Shown in pieces: positions 1-8,509 of a stretch of DNA of 35,673 bases. This stretch comes from Spirochaetota bacterium. Lineage in GTDB: Bacteria > Spirochaetota > Spirochaetia > Treponematales > Rectinemataceae. The stretch lies in NCBI GenBank assembly GCA_026398595.1, contig JAPLSO010000069.1, forward strand, positions 1 to 35,673. The letters run 5' to 3'. How positions within the stretch are numbered: position 1 is the first letter of the stretch; each line of letters starts with the position of its first letter. The notes under the pieces are model-generated. The model was not told where the DNA came from. It was given only the letters and a program-made list of their open reading frames with translations, and made no database searches. The translations under genes were made by a program, and so were the position numbers.

Positions 1-471
1 AAGGTAGACAGGTTTACCGGAAAAGGCGGTTCCGGGAAGTTCAAACAGGAAGTACCGAGAAGCAGGTTCGCCCTCCCGTCGGGCTTCCATGGCTCCGCTG
101 CGAACTTCGTCGAAGCCGCCGTCTTCGCGCTGGATATAGAGTGCGACATGGTCGAGGATGATGGAAAAGCTTGGTCGAACGACGAGGATGTGCGGTTGGC
201 CCGCCTGTCCGTCGCCTGGCAGGGTGAATCGCAGCCAGGTAGCCGGGGCCTTCGCCCCCGTCCAGATCATCTTCCCCGCCGCGGGTTCGAATTTCGACGC
301 GAAAGCCGGGCTCGAAATCTCGGCTATCCCGAGACTCGGATCGACGCAGAAAAAGACGTCGCTGGCCGTTCCGAGATCGATCGCCGTCTTCGTCCAATGT
401 ACCGGTTCAGCGGACGGGGAAAGAAGCAGGGCAAGACCGGCCAGAATAAGCAACAAATATCTTTTTGCCAT
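1..471 (-). CDS. 7TMR-DISM extracellular-domain sensor protein, 5' end only
   Basis: The gene starts at the ATG at 469-471 and runs off the left edge, so only 157 N-terminal residues are visible. The protein begins with a signal peptide (MAKRYLLLILAGLALLLSPS) followed by a domain with WLRFTLPG near residue 77, an ILDHVALYIQ strand near 107 and RYFLFELPG near 140. This order resembles the 7TMR-DISMED2 sensor domain, which in other bacteria precedes seven membrane helices and a histidine kinase, cyclase or GGDEF output. The output part lies outside the window, so the signalling function is inferred from the family. It is the last gene on the minus strand and faces away from the window. The N-terminal secretion signal is clear; the domain assignment is moderate. 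Confidence 0.6.
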   Translation of the reverse strand, partial: MAKRYLLLILAGLALLLSPSAEPVHWTKTAIDLGTASDVFFCVDPSLGIAEISSPAFASKFEPAAGKMIWTGAKAPATWLRFTLPGDGQAGQPHILVVRPSFSIILDHVALYIQREDGGFDEVRSGAMEARREGEPASRYFLFELPGTAFSGKPVYL

Positions 472-616
472 TCTGACAGTAGTATACCGCAGCGGGTTTC
501 GCCGAGCGAGAGTCTCCTGGGCCCGATTCCCCTTAAACTCGCCGATCCCGCCTAGTCCCGGGAAACCGCGCCTCGGCTCAGGGTTCCGCGTCGGCCGCCG
601 CCATGCTCCGTCCTTC

Positions 617-640
617 CGCCGCGGGAAGAACCCCGCGGCG
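617..640. terminator. GC-rich hairpin after the sugar operon
   Basis: A perfect 9-bp stem (CGCCGCGGG / CCCGCGGCG) with a 6-nt loop lies 22 bp beyond the stop codon of the last operon gene. It has no T-run on either strand, so it may be a weak or Rho-assisted terminator, or only a GC-rich palindrome. The remainder of 472-662 shows nothing else I can support. Confidence 0.3.
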
Positions 641-662
641 TCGGGAAAATTATCTACTCCCC

Positions 663-1925
663 TCAGATCTCGGGCGCGTTGGCGAGAAGGTACTTCTCCG
701 CCTCGGCGCACCATAGGCCGTCGTTCCTGCCCGTGATCTCGGCCAGCTTCGCGTAGAAGGGGTCCGTCTTGCCGCGCTCGGCGAAGTCCGCTATCGCGAC
801 GAGGTCGAGTTTCTTGTGGGTGTAGATCAGCTTCTTGGCGCCGGGGATCTTGTCCAGCCGTATCGTCGTGTCGGCGACGGCGTTGAGGCCGCCCACGTTG
901 GTGATCATCACCTCGGGCTTCAGCTGCCGCGAGGACATCATGGCCAGGGACTCGATGATGTCGTCGGTGTTGCCGCCGGAGGTTCCGACCAGGTGGTGGG
1001 AGGCGTAGTGGACATCGTAGAAGTTGAAGGTCGCCGAGAAGGCCGGGTCGGTGGGACCGGCGAAGAAGTTGAGGCAGCCGTCCTGGCCGAGGAGCCTGTC
1101 GGCCAGCTCGACCACGGGCTTGACCGGGGCGAAGCAGAAGACGTCGTCGAACTTCTTCCCGCCGTTGAGCGACACGAGATGGGCGACGGGGTCGGGGATG
1201 TCCTTGGTGTTGACGTAGTGCAGGGTTATGCCGTTCTTCCTCGCCTCCTCGACCGTGATGAGGGAGGCCGCGCGCGCGATGCGCGCGTCGTCGATGTCCG
1301 TGACGACGATGGTTCCCGGCTTGCGGTCCGCGTGGATGGCGTAGTCGATGGCGCCCATGCCCATGGGGCCGACGGAGGCGAGGAGAGCCAGGCTTCCGCC
1401 CGGGACTATGCCCATCTCGTGCGCATAGGAACCGCCCTTGGTGTGGTACTGGGCGTGGTAGGCGCCCACGATGCAGGACATGGGCTCGGAGAGGGAACCC
1501 ATGAAGTAGGCGTCAGCCTCGTAGTCGAGGAGGCAGCCCATCTCCATCACCTCGTTGGGGATGACGATGTAGGTGGCGTCGCCGCCGATCCACTGGTAGG
1601 AGTAGCCGGGAGCCCAGAGCGTGCCCTTATAGTTGAGGGCGGGCTGGATGGCGAAGTTGCTGCCGACCTTGAACGTGCCCGCCCATTTGGAGCCGACCTT
1701 GACGAGGCGGCCGCAGAACTCGTGGCCGATCATGACGGGGACTTTGACGAGGGGGGCGCGGACGCGCTTGTGGGCGTCGCCCTGCAGGGCCAGCTTGTGG
1801 CTGGACATGCAGATGGAATCCGATACAACTTCGGCGAGGATCTCGTCGTCGCGAATCTCGGGGAGTTCAAGTTCCTCGAGCCTGAGGTCGTCTACGCCGT
1901 GGAGGCGCACCGCTTTAGTCTTCAT
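663..1925 (-). CDS. Zinc-dependent sugar/polyol(-phosphate) dehydrogenase, L-sorbose-1-phosphate reductase (SorE)-like
   Basis: This 420-residue medium-chain dehydrogenase probably oxidises or reduces a hydroxyl of a polyol or sugar phosphate with NAD(P). The catalytic zinc site is visible as Cys39 and GHE at 67-69, followed by an Asn/Tyr-rich region and a Rossmann part with VGPMGMGAIDYA near residue 185. The long insert and the overall pattern resemble L-sorbose-1-phosphate reductase (SorE) more than classical alcohol dehydrogenase. It is the last gene of the minus-strand operon, 26 bp after the FGGY kinase. The start is supported by AAGGAG eight bases upstream of the ATG; the same AAGGAGAAACCT-ATG arrangement precedes the E1 gene. 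Together with the SrlD-like enzyme it suggests two oxidoreductase steps on a hexitol/ketose-type substrate. The precise substrate is not known. Confidence 0.75.
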   Translation of the reverse strand: MKTKAVRLHGVDDLRLEELELPEIRDDEILAEVVSDSICMSSHKLALQGDAHKRVRAPLVKVPVMIGHEFCGRLVKVGSKWAGTFKVGSNFAIQPALNYKGTLWAPGYSYQWIGGDATYIVIPNEVMEMGCLLDYEADAYFMGSLSEPMSCIVGAYHAQYHTKGGSYAHEMGIVPGGSLALLASVGPMGMGAIDYAIHADRKPGTIVVTDIDDARIARAASLITVEEARKNGITLHYVNTKDIPDPVAHLVSLNGGKKFDDVFCFAPVKPVVELADRLLGQDGCLNFFAGPTDPAFSATFNFYDVHYASHHLVGTSGGNTDDIIESLAMMSSRQLKPEVMITNVGGLNAVADTTIRLDKIPGAKKLIYTHKKLDLVAIADFAERGKTDPFYAKLAEITGRNDGLWCAEAEKYLLANAPEI

Positions 1926-1951
1926 AGGTTTCTCCTTGTATTCGAAAATAG

Positions 1952-3481
1952 CTATTTACGGCCGCCCACGGCCAGGCCCGACTCGATCAGCCTGAGCCAT
2001 TCGGCCTTGTAGGCCTCGAAGCCCGGGATGCCGGCCATGGGCAGGGCGCCCTTCGTGTGGATTTCAAACAAGCCGCCCAGTTCGGTGGGCGTCCTGCGCT
2101 CGAGGGCGGCGAGGCCAGTGAGCGCGGCCCCGAAGGAGGTGGCCTCGGCCATGTCGGTCAGGTAGACGGGGTTTTCGGGAAGAGCGGCGGCCAGTAGGGC
2201 GTTGTACTCGGGGTTGTTGCGGAAGCCTCCCTCCGTGAAGATCTTCTCCCCCGTCGCGAGGCCCGTGCGCTCCAGCGCGACTATCGTCTGAAGGGCGAGG
2301 GAGATGTTGAGGACGGCTTCGGCTCGGGCTTTTTCGGCCAGGAAGGCGGGCCGCGGGCAGCCCTTTTCGAGCTCCGAGAACAGGTAGCGCCTTCCTCCCT
2401 CGACGGCCTGGGAGACCGAGCCCGGGAACTGGCCGGAGCCGGGGACGATCTCGGGAAGGATGAACTCGGAACGCGCGGCCAGAACCGAGGCGTAGACCGA
2501 GGCGTCGGGCAGGTCGTCCGTCTGAGTGCCAGCCGAGGGGCCGATCAACTTCGACCAGACCTCGTACTCCTTGCCGCCCAGGAAGATCGCCGTCTTCACC
2601 GGCTCGTTGTAGGCCGAGCGGTTGAAGAAGACCACCTTGCCGAGCTCCTCCGGCGCGAATGCGAACTTCTCGCAGGGACGCATGAGGACGCACCAGGTCC
2701 CCGTCGAGTTGACCACGAAGCCGCCCCGCTTCTCCTTGATCAGGTAGGGCAGGAGGGAGGCGTTCGAGTCGTGGATGCCCATGGTGACGACCGTGTCGGG
2801 CGACAGGCCGGTGCGCTTCGCGATCTCAGGCCGCAGGGTTCCGAGGACTTCCCAGGAGGCGCGCAGGGGGAAGGGGAGCTTCCCGTCGACGCCGAGACGC
2901 TCGGCTACGACGGAGGACGAATTCTTCTTCCAGTCGTAGAGGTAGGTGTGACAGCCCATGTAGGTGCCTTCGAGCCCCGCCTTGCCGGTCAGTCGCATTC
3001 CCCAGTACTGGGGATAGGGCAGGACGAGCTTGGCCGCGGCGAAGGCTTCGGGCCAGCGTTCCTTGGCAAAGAGAAGGCCTTTGGCCGGATTGATCAGGGC
3101 CGAGAAGTTGGGCGTTCCCGTCGCGGCCTGGAGCTCCACGGGGCTTCCGGCCAGGGTGTAGAACCGCTCCTGAAACTCATGTCCAGGCTCGTGGGTGTAG
3201 TAGACGCAGGGGAGGACGGGTACGCCTTCCGCGTCGGCGCAGACGAAGGTCGCGCCGTGGGTGCAGAGGACGAGGGCGCCGATGTCATATTTATTCGACA
3301 GGCCGGCGAGAGAGTCGAGGAACCACGTCTCCATGCCCGCGAGGTCGTGGGTTTCGAGGCCCTCGACCATGAGGGGCTCGAAGACGCGCTTGACGATGGC
3401 GAGGAGCTTCAGGTCCTCGTCGTAGACGGCGACTTTCTTGTTGGTCATCCCGATGTCGATGACGGCGACAGCCTTGCCCAT
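1952..3481 (-). CDS. FGGY-family carbohydrate kinase
   Basis: A 509-residue sugar kinase of the FGGY fold (usual length about 500), transferring phosphate from ATP to a sugar or polyol in the cytoplasm. The N-terminal phosphate-binding loop is DIGMTNKKVAVYD (residues 9-21), the catalytic base is probably Asp238 in GIHDSN, and the C-terminal nucleotide domain has GGFRNNPEYN near residue 415. The closest recognised group is rhamnulokinase/fuculokinase-like, but substrate residues cannot be assigned by eye. It follows the SrlD-like gene by 10 bp and precedes the SorE-like gene. The start is supported by AGAGGT upstream of the ATG. The operon holds no PTS genes, so this kinase is the likely phosphorylating step of the pathway. 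Confidence 0.85.
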   Translation of the reverse strand: MGKAVAVIDIGMTNKKVAVYDEDLKLLAIVKRVFEPLMVEGLETHDLAGMETWFLDSLAGLSNKYDIGALVLCTHGATFVCADAEGVPVLPCVYYTHEPGHEFQERFYTLAGSPVELQAATGTPNFSALINPAKGLLFAKERWPEAFAAAKLVLPYPQYWGMRLTGKAGLEGTYMGCHTYLYDWKKNSSSVVAERLGVDGKLPFPLRASWEVLGTLRPEIAKRTGLSPDTVVTMGIHDSNASLLPYLIKEKRGGFVVNSTGTWCVLMRPCEKFAFAPEELGKVVFFNRSAYNEPVKTAIFLGGKEYEVWSKLIGPSAGTQTDDLPDASVYASVLAARSEFILPEIVPGSGQFPGSVSQAVEGGRRYLFSELEKGCPRPAFLAEKARAEAVLNISLALQTIVALERTGLATGEKIFTEGGFRNNPEYNALLAAALPENPVYLTDMAEATSFGAALTGLAALERRTPTELGGLFEIHTKGALPMAGIPGFEAYKAEWLRLIESGLAVGGRK

Positions 3482-3491
3482 GTCGTTACCT

Positions 3492-4735
3492 CTAGTTGAG
3501 CATGACCTGGCCGCCCGTCACGGGGAGGGCCTGGCCTGTCTCGTACTTCTGCTCCACCAGATAATACACCGCGCGCCCCGATACTACACCGCGCGCATGA
3601 CGTCCGCACCCGTCGTGCCCCGTCCCATGGGGACCTTGGCTTCGTAGTAGGCTTTGACGTCGGCGACGGTCTTGGCGCCGGGGACCTTCCCGGAGTTCAT
3701 GTACTGGACGAAGAGGCCCCGGTCCGGATCGGACCAGAGCGGGCCGTCGAAGAAGTTGCCGGGACAGATCGCGTTCACCTTGATGCCGTACTGGACGAAC
3801 TCGAGGGCGAAGCTCTGGACGAGGCCGATGGACCCGAACTTGCTTCCCGCGTAGGCGCCGTTCTTGTTTGAGCCCTGAAGGCCGGACTTGGAGTTGATCT
3901 GAACGATGTCCGTCATCCAGGAGGGGGCCGTGCGCCACTGCCTTCGAAGCAGTTGGCCGGCGTGCTTGACCATGAAGAAGAAGCCCGTGTAGTTGACGTC
4001 GGTGACGAAGCGGAAGCTCTTCTCGTCCTGGTCGAGGACGGAGGAGGCCTTGAGGACGCCGGCGTTGGAGACGACGAGGTCGAGGCCGCCCGTGGTCGAG
4101 GCCACGGCGTCGAACATGGCCGAAACCGAGGCCTCGTCGCCGACGTTCAGGGAAAGGGCGCAGGCTACGGGGCAAGGCGCGCCCGCGTTGAGCTCGGCCG
4201 CCAGGGAGGCGGCGCCCGCGAGGTTGAGGTCGGCTATGTAGACGAAGGCGCCGGAGGAGGCGAGGCCCCGGACGATTTCGGCGCCGAAGCCCTGGGCGCC
4301 GCCGGTGACCAGGGCCACCTTGCCCGCCACCACGGCCGAGCGGCCGGCGGCCGAATTGGCCATGCCGACGTGATCGGAGACTGATCTGAGGGCGCCAGAA
4401 AGGACGGAGACCGAGAGCGCGAGGGTCTCTGAGCCGAGACGTACGGTGACGGTAACAGAGGAGCCGCCGAGGACGAAGCCAGCGGCTTGGGTGTGGCCGC
4501 CGGCAGCCGCGAAGGCGGCCTTGAGGCCCGCCGCGACCTTTACCTCGTCGAGGCTCCCGTCGGTGGCGAAACAGGTCTCGGTGAGGGCCAGGGCAAGGCC
4601 GGGAGCCGCTTTTGCGCCGGAGGATTGCCCAACAGCCTGGCCCGCTGCGGGGGCGACGACGACCGGAAGGCCGCCAGAGTCGATGAAGAGTCCCCGTACC
4701 AGGGGGGCGACGATGGTCGGATTGAGCTTGCTCAT
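3492..4735 (-). CDS. SDR-family polyol-phosphate dehydrogenase, SrlD-like, with N-terminal extension; frame broken near the 3' end
   Basis: The continuous frame spans 3584-4735 (383 residues) and ends early at a TAG; the natural C-terminus (YYLVEQKYETGQ...GGQVMLN) lies in another frame and stops at 3492. The SDR core starts near residue 137 with TGGAQGFG (NAD(P) binding), then INSKSG (catalytic Ser), AYAGSK (Tyr-x3-Lys) and a C-terminal VTGGQVM motif. The INSKSG, KVP-x-GRG and TGGQVM signatures closely resemble sorbitol-6-phosphate 2-dehydrogenase (SrlD). About 135 residues precede the core and match nothing I recognise. The ATG overlaps the PHP gene stop as ATGA, suggesting translational coupling. 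The break is a 20-nt near-tandem duplication (3561-3576 versus 3581-3596); removing 20 nt restores a perfect reading. The lost tail includes the conserved C-terminus, so activity is doubtful if the break is real. Confidence 0.8.
3561..3596. repeat. Short tandem duplication that breaks the SDR gene
   Basis: The 16-mer ATAATACACCGCGCGC at 3561-3576 recurs as ATACTACACCGCGCGC at 3581-3596, a period of exactly 20 nt. On the coding strand the extra copy creates GTG-TAG and shifts the frame by two. Excision of one 20-nt unit joins ATGCGCGCGGTG to TATTATCTGGTG and restores the SDR C-terminus. Confidence 0.85.
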
Positions 4736-6102
4736 TTTTCGTACTTTCCTTCGCGCAAGAATCGCGCGGCTTCGGAGGCTGGTTTTCCGCCCGCGCCGAT
4801 CTCGAGGCCGGCGCGCGAATAAAGATCGATCCGCGCTTCAAGTCCGAGGGTAGCGTAGGGATTGTCGGAAGAGAAAAGCCCAAAGGCTGGGTCGGCTGAG
4901 ACGAGGGCTTCCTGGGCGACCAAGGCCCAGGTGCTGGCGTTGAGGTGGGCGAATTCGGGAAGCCGGAGCTCGGGGCAATTGAAGGACTGCCTGGACTGGT
5001 TGATGTCCACGCCGGATATCTCCATGAAGCCGAAATCGCGGCAGAGCGAGCGCACGCGCGCCAATTGCTCCCTGGTGTTGCGGGGCGGCATGTAGGTCAC
5101 GGCGAGATAGCCGATCCGCTTCAACTCCGCGAAAAGTTCGGGAAGAAAATCGTCCTCGAACTTCTCGGCTTTCTTGTCGCCGGTGGGCGATTCGCCCACG
5201 TCGCCCAGATAGGCGTAAGCGGGGATGGCCCCTATGGAGAGGGCGAAGTCCACGGCCTCCTTCGCATCCACGCACTCACGGGTCGGCTGGATGAAGAAGG
5301 AGGGGAGGAACTCGGCCTTGAGGAGGCCTAAAAGGTCGTAGAGAAGGTAGGGGTTAGCGGGATCGGCGATGGCGTCGCGGAGCTTGCGCTTGAGGACGAG
5401 GCCGAGTTTGGCCTCAAGGCCGGCGGCTAGGGCCTCGCCCTTGCCGAAGCCACTGATCAGGGATTCCGCCATAGCCGCGAGGAGGTGGCGCTCGGTGATC
5501 GTGCCGCCCTCGCCGTACTTGGAGCGGCCAACCACGTCGGTGACGAAGTCGAAGGGGGGAAGTCCTGCGTCGGCCAGGATTTCGTTGGCGTGGGCCGCCA
5601 TTTTCTCTGTCCGGCCGCGGCGAGCCTCGCGGATGGGCTTGAGGAAGGCCGCGACCTTGCTGGCGGCCTGGACGGGCACGCCCTGGACCGTCATGTAGAC
5701 GATGCCTGTGGAGTCGGGGTTGTTGATCTTGCGCGAGGCGAAGGGCGTGGCCGCCCCGCCGCGTCGGCGCGCTCCGTCGCGCCGACGCGCCTCGGCGTCG
5801 TGGAGAAAGACGCGTATCTCGAAGCCGGTGACCGAGCCCATGCCCAGGATCGCGCAGGCTTCGCGCATCTCCGCGGCTCCGGCCAGGGAGTCGTGGTCCA
5901 CCGAGCCGGCGACCACGAGGCCGGATCGGCGAGCCTTGAGGGCGGCCGCTGCCGGGGCGTAGGGACTGAACGAATAAATTGTATGAATATGATTGTTCGA
6001 CTCCGGGACCCTGGGCAGGGCCGCCGCGGTCGCGGCCAAAGACCGTAGGACCTCGAGCCGCTCCTCGGGGCTGGCCAGGAACTCGTTGACGAGCTTGTCC
6101 AT
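4732..6102 (-). CDS. PHP-domain metal-dependent hydrolase, unknown substrate
   Basis: A 456-residue protein with the metal-binding signature of the PHP superfamily: NNHIHT (His37, His39), SVDHDS (Asp68, His69) and GFEIRVF (Glu94) near the N-terminus, and GVDIN near residue 380. Known PHP proteins are phosphoesterases such as histidinol phosphatase or nucleases. This one is longer and does not match those families well, so a phosphatase or other hydrolase role in the pathway is inference. It begins 1 bp after the E1 stop and ends in an ATGA overlap with the SDR gene, which ties its synthesis to the sugar enzymes. An unusual Arg/Asp-rich stretch (AEARRRDGARRRGG) near residue 103 interrupts the metal-site region. 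No DNA polymerase or polysaccharide context is present. Confidence 0.7.
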   Translation of the reverse strand: MDKLVNEFLASPEERLEVLRSLAATAAALPRVPESNNHIHTIYSFSPYAPAAAALKARRSGLVVAGSVDHDSLAGAAEMREACAILGMGSVTGFEIRVFLHDAEARRRDGARRRGGAATPFASRKINNPDSTGIVYMTVQGVPVQAASKVAAFLKPIREARRGRTEKMAAHANEILADAGLPPFDFVTDVVGRSKYGEGGTITERHLLAAMAESLISGFGKGEALAAGLEAKLGLVLKRKLRDAIADPANPYLLYDLLGLLKAEFLPSFFIQPTRECVDAKEAVDFALSIGAIPAYAYLGDVGESPTGDKKAEKFEDDFLPELFAELKRIGYLAVTYMPPRNTREQLARVRSLCRDFGFMEISGVDINQSRQSFNCPELRLPEFAHLNASTWALVAQEALVSADPAFGLFSSDNPYATLGLEARIDLYSRAGLEIGAGGKPASEAARFLREGKYEK

Positions 6103-6103
6103 C

Positions 6104-7630
6104 TCAGAGACCCAGCCTCGAGCGCTTGGCGAGCTCGCCTTCTGTCTGCATGGTGGTCGGCGTATAGCCGGGAAGGGGGAGGATCCGCTCGTGGATGGCG
6201 TCGATGATCCACTCCTTCTGGGGGAAGAAGATGGACTCGAGCTCGGCCGCGGGAGTCACCCAATTCCTGGATCCGACCACGGCGACGGGCGCGTCAAGGT
6301 AATCGAAGGCCATGGTCTGGACGTTGGAGGCGACGGTGTGGAGGAAGGAGCCACGCTCGGTGGCATCGGAGGCGAGAAGGAGTCTTCCCGTCTTCTTCAC
6401 GGAGTCCAACAGCTTCTCGTACGTAAGGGGAACGATGAAGCGCAGGTCGATGACCTCGGCTGAAAGACCATATTCCTCCTCGAGGACTTTGGCCGCGTCC
6501 ATGGCCCGGTAGAGGGTGGCGCCCAGGGTCGCGATGGTGATGTCCTTGCCCTGCCGCCTGACGGCCGGCTCTCCCTCGGGCACCTCGTAGTAACCTTCGG
6601 GAACGCCGTTCGGCTCGAACTGCTCGCCTATGTCGTAGAGGAGTTGGCTTTCGAAGAAGATGACAGGGTCGGTGCCCGAGAGGGCGAGGTTGAGCATGCC
6701 CTTGGCGTCGTAGGGGGTCGCGGGGAAATAGGCCTTGAGGCCGGGGATGTGGGCCACGAGTCCGGACCAATCCTGGCTGTGCTGGGCCCCGTACTTGTTG
6801 CCTACGGAGACGCGGACGGTGAGGGGCATCTTGAGGAGGCCCGCCGACATGGCCTGCCACTTGGAGGCCTGGTTGAAGACCTCGTCGCCGGCGCGGCCAA
6901 GGAAGTCGCAGTACATGAGTTCGACGACTGCCCTTCCGCCCGAGAGGGCGTAGCCCACGCCCGAACCCACGATGGCGCCCTCGGAGATCGAGGAATTAAA
7001 AAGCCTGGTATATGGAAGAGCCTCGGTGAGGCCTCGATAGACGGCGAAGGCCCCGCCCCAGTCCCTGTTCTCCTCGCCCCAGGCGGCCATGGTCGGATCG
7101 ATCGCGAAGCGGTGGAGCATAGCCTCGAAGAGGCCGTCGCGGTACTGGTACATCTTGTTCTTGGAGACGCTCTTGCCCTCGGCGTCGGTGGCCTTGCGGA
7201 CCTTGCCGGCGATGGACTTCACCCGGGGGTTCTCGGCGAGGTCCCCGATGATCTCGGGCTTGCGAGAGCGCCCTTCGGGGGTCGAATCATCAAACCTCTC
7301 AATTTTCTTGTTGGAGAACATGACCGACTCGATGAAGGCGCCGTCGACCCTGGGACATTCGGCGTCGTTCGACGCTAGACTGAGGACTTCCTTCAGCTTG
7401 ACGTCGAAGGCGGCGTACATGGACTTGAGCTCGCCTGAGGCGATCACTTTATTCTTTTCGAGGTAGGCGGCGAAGTCCTGAATCGAGTCCTCTTTCTGCC
7501 AGAGCTCGATCTCTTCCTTGGTCCGGTAGCTGGATGCGTCCGAGGGGGAGTGGCCTGAGATGCGGTAGGTGATGGTGTCGAGAAGGACTGGGCCTTTGCC
7601 CGCGAGGAGGATTTTCTTCTTGCGCGCCAC
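6104..7630 (-). CDS. 2-oxoacid dehydrogenase E1, C-terminal part (end of alpha plus complete beta domain)
   Basis: This 508-residue reading frame is the downstream part of a fused alpha/beta E1. Its first 60 residues ([20 protein letters not shown]) are the end of an E1 alpha domain. The beta domain starts near residue 160 with [12 protein letters not shown] and contains [27 protein letters not shown] and the transketolase C-terminal domain with [12 protein letters not shown]1 decarboxylates a 2-oxoacid with thiamine diphosphate and passes the acyl group to E2. A GTG at 7628-7630 could start translation only by chance; the natural start is that of the upstream part (8489). The fused order alpha-beta in one chain is uncommon for pyruvate or branched-chain enzymes, which usually have two genes. 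The PHP gene begins 1 bp after the stop. Confidence 0.8.
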   Translation of the reverse strand: MARKKKILLAGKGPVLLDTITYRISGHSPSDASSYRTKEEIELWQKEDSIQDFAAYLEKNKVIASGELKSMYAAFDVKLKEVLSLASNDAECPRVDGAFIESVMFSNKKIERFDDSTPEGRSRKPEIIGDLAENPRVKSIAGKVRKATDAEGKSVSKNKMYQYRDGLFEAMLHRFAIDPTMAAWGEENRDWGGAFAVYRGLTEALPYTRLFNSSISEGAIVGSGVGYALSGGRAVVELMYCDFLGRAGDEVFNQASKWQAMSAGLLKMPLTVRVSVGNKYGAQHSQDWSGLVAHIPGLKAYFPATPYDAKGMLNLALSGTDPVIFFESQLLYDIGEQFEPNGVPEGYYEVPEGEPAVRRQGKDITIATLGATLYRAMDAAKVLEEEYGLSAEVIDLRFIVPLTYEKLLDSVKKTGRLLLASDATERGSFLHTVASNVQTMAFDYLDAPVAVVGSRNWVTPAAELESIFFPQKEWIIDAIHERILPLPGYTPTTMQTEGELAKRSRLGL

Positions 7631-8489
7631 GGCAGCCCATGGTTTCGCCCGAGGTCTGGCCGCCCATGCCGTAGAAGTTGTTGAAGAAGTTGAAGAGAAT
7701 GGGGGGAGCCCCGCCGGCCGACTCGGGCCAGAGGGTCCTGTACTGATCCATCGAGGCGAGCATCATGGCTTCCCAGACGGGGCCGCAGCCCATGGAGGCG
7801 TCGCCTATGTTGGAGATGACGATGCCGGGCTTGCCGTTGATGCGCTTGTAGAGCGCCGACCCGGTCGCTATATCGGCCGATCCGCCGACGATGGCGTTGT
7901 TGGGCATGGAGCCGAAGGGGGTGAAGAAGGCGTGCATCGAGCCGCCCAGGCCCCGGGTGAAGCCGGCCTTACGGGCGAAGATCTCGGCGAGGGTGCCGAA
8001 GAGGATGAAGTTCTCGGCGAGGCTCGCCAGGTCCGTGTGCCCGATGCGCTCGGCGTAGCCCAGGGTTTCGCCTCCCAGGAAGTCGGCCATGATCTTCTGG
8101 AGAGCCTCGGGTTCGAGCTTGCGCGCCGCGGAGAAGCACTTGGCGAGGATTTCGCCGTGGCTGCGATGGGAGCCGAAGATGAAGTCATCAGGGTCGAGGG
8201 CGGCGGCCTGGCCGACGACGGCGGCTTCCTGGCCGATGGAGAGGTGGGCGGGGCCCCTGTGGTTGTATTCAACCCCGTTCCAGGACCCTTTAATCTTGAT
8301 GGAGTTGAGCATGGTCTCGAACTCGCGGATCGCGATCATGTCGCGGAGCATGGCCTTGAGGCCATTTCCCCCGTAGAGCTTCGATTCCTTGGCGAAGTTC
8401 CGGACATAGGAATTGAGGGGGATGGAGGGAATCTCGAGGGTTCCCTTCTTGCGGACATCGGCGGGATTGACGGTTATCGATTTCGGCAT
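7449..8489 (-). CDS. 2-oxoacid dehydrogenase E1, N-terminal alpha part, interrupted by deletion/frameshift
   Basis: Starts at the ATG at 8487-8489 behind AAGGAG, 20 bp after the E3 stop. The alpha domain contains [23 protein letters not shown], a glycine-rich [10 protein letters not shown] and the thiamine diphosphate motif [18 protein letters not shown]...FNFFNN. After [10 protein letters not shown] (about residue 283) the frame leaves the family pattern and ends in unrelated residues. On the next frame the family pattern resumes with [16 protein letters not shown]. Roughly 30 residues of the alpha domain that normally link these two motifs are missing, and the lengths no longer fit one frame. 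The combined intact gene would be 8489 to 6104 plus the lost bases. If the lesion is real, the complex has no functional E1 from this locus. Confidence 0.75.
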   Translation of the reverse strand: MPKSITVNPADVRKKGTLEIPSIPLNSYVRNFAKESKLYGGNGLKAMLRDMIAIREFETMLNSIKIKGSWNGVEYNHRGPAHLSIGQEAAVVGQAAALDPDDFIFGSHRSHGEILAKCFSAARKLEPEALQKIMADFLGGETLGYAERIGHTDLASLAENFILFGTLAEIFARKAGFTRGLGGSMHAFFTPFGSMPNNAIVGGSADIATGSALYKRINGKPGIVISNIGDASMGCGPVWEAMMLASMDQYRTLWPESAGGAPPILFNFFNNFYGMGGQTSGETMGCRGAQEENPPRGQRPSPSRHHHLPHLRPLPLGRIQLPDQGRDRALAERGLDSGLRRLPRKE

Positions 8490-8509
8490 AGGTTTCTCCT
8501 TGTCTTCTC

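Noticed and set aside
816-2012. A 398-codon open frame opposite the SorE-like gene
   Set aside because: Antisense frame with repetitive Val/Gly/Asp/His composition and no family match; the minus strand has Zn and Rossmann motifs.
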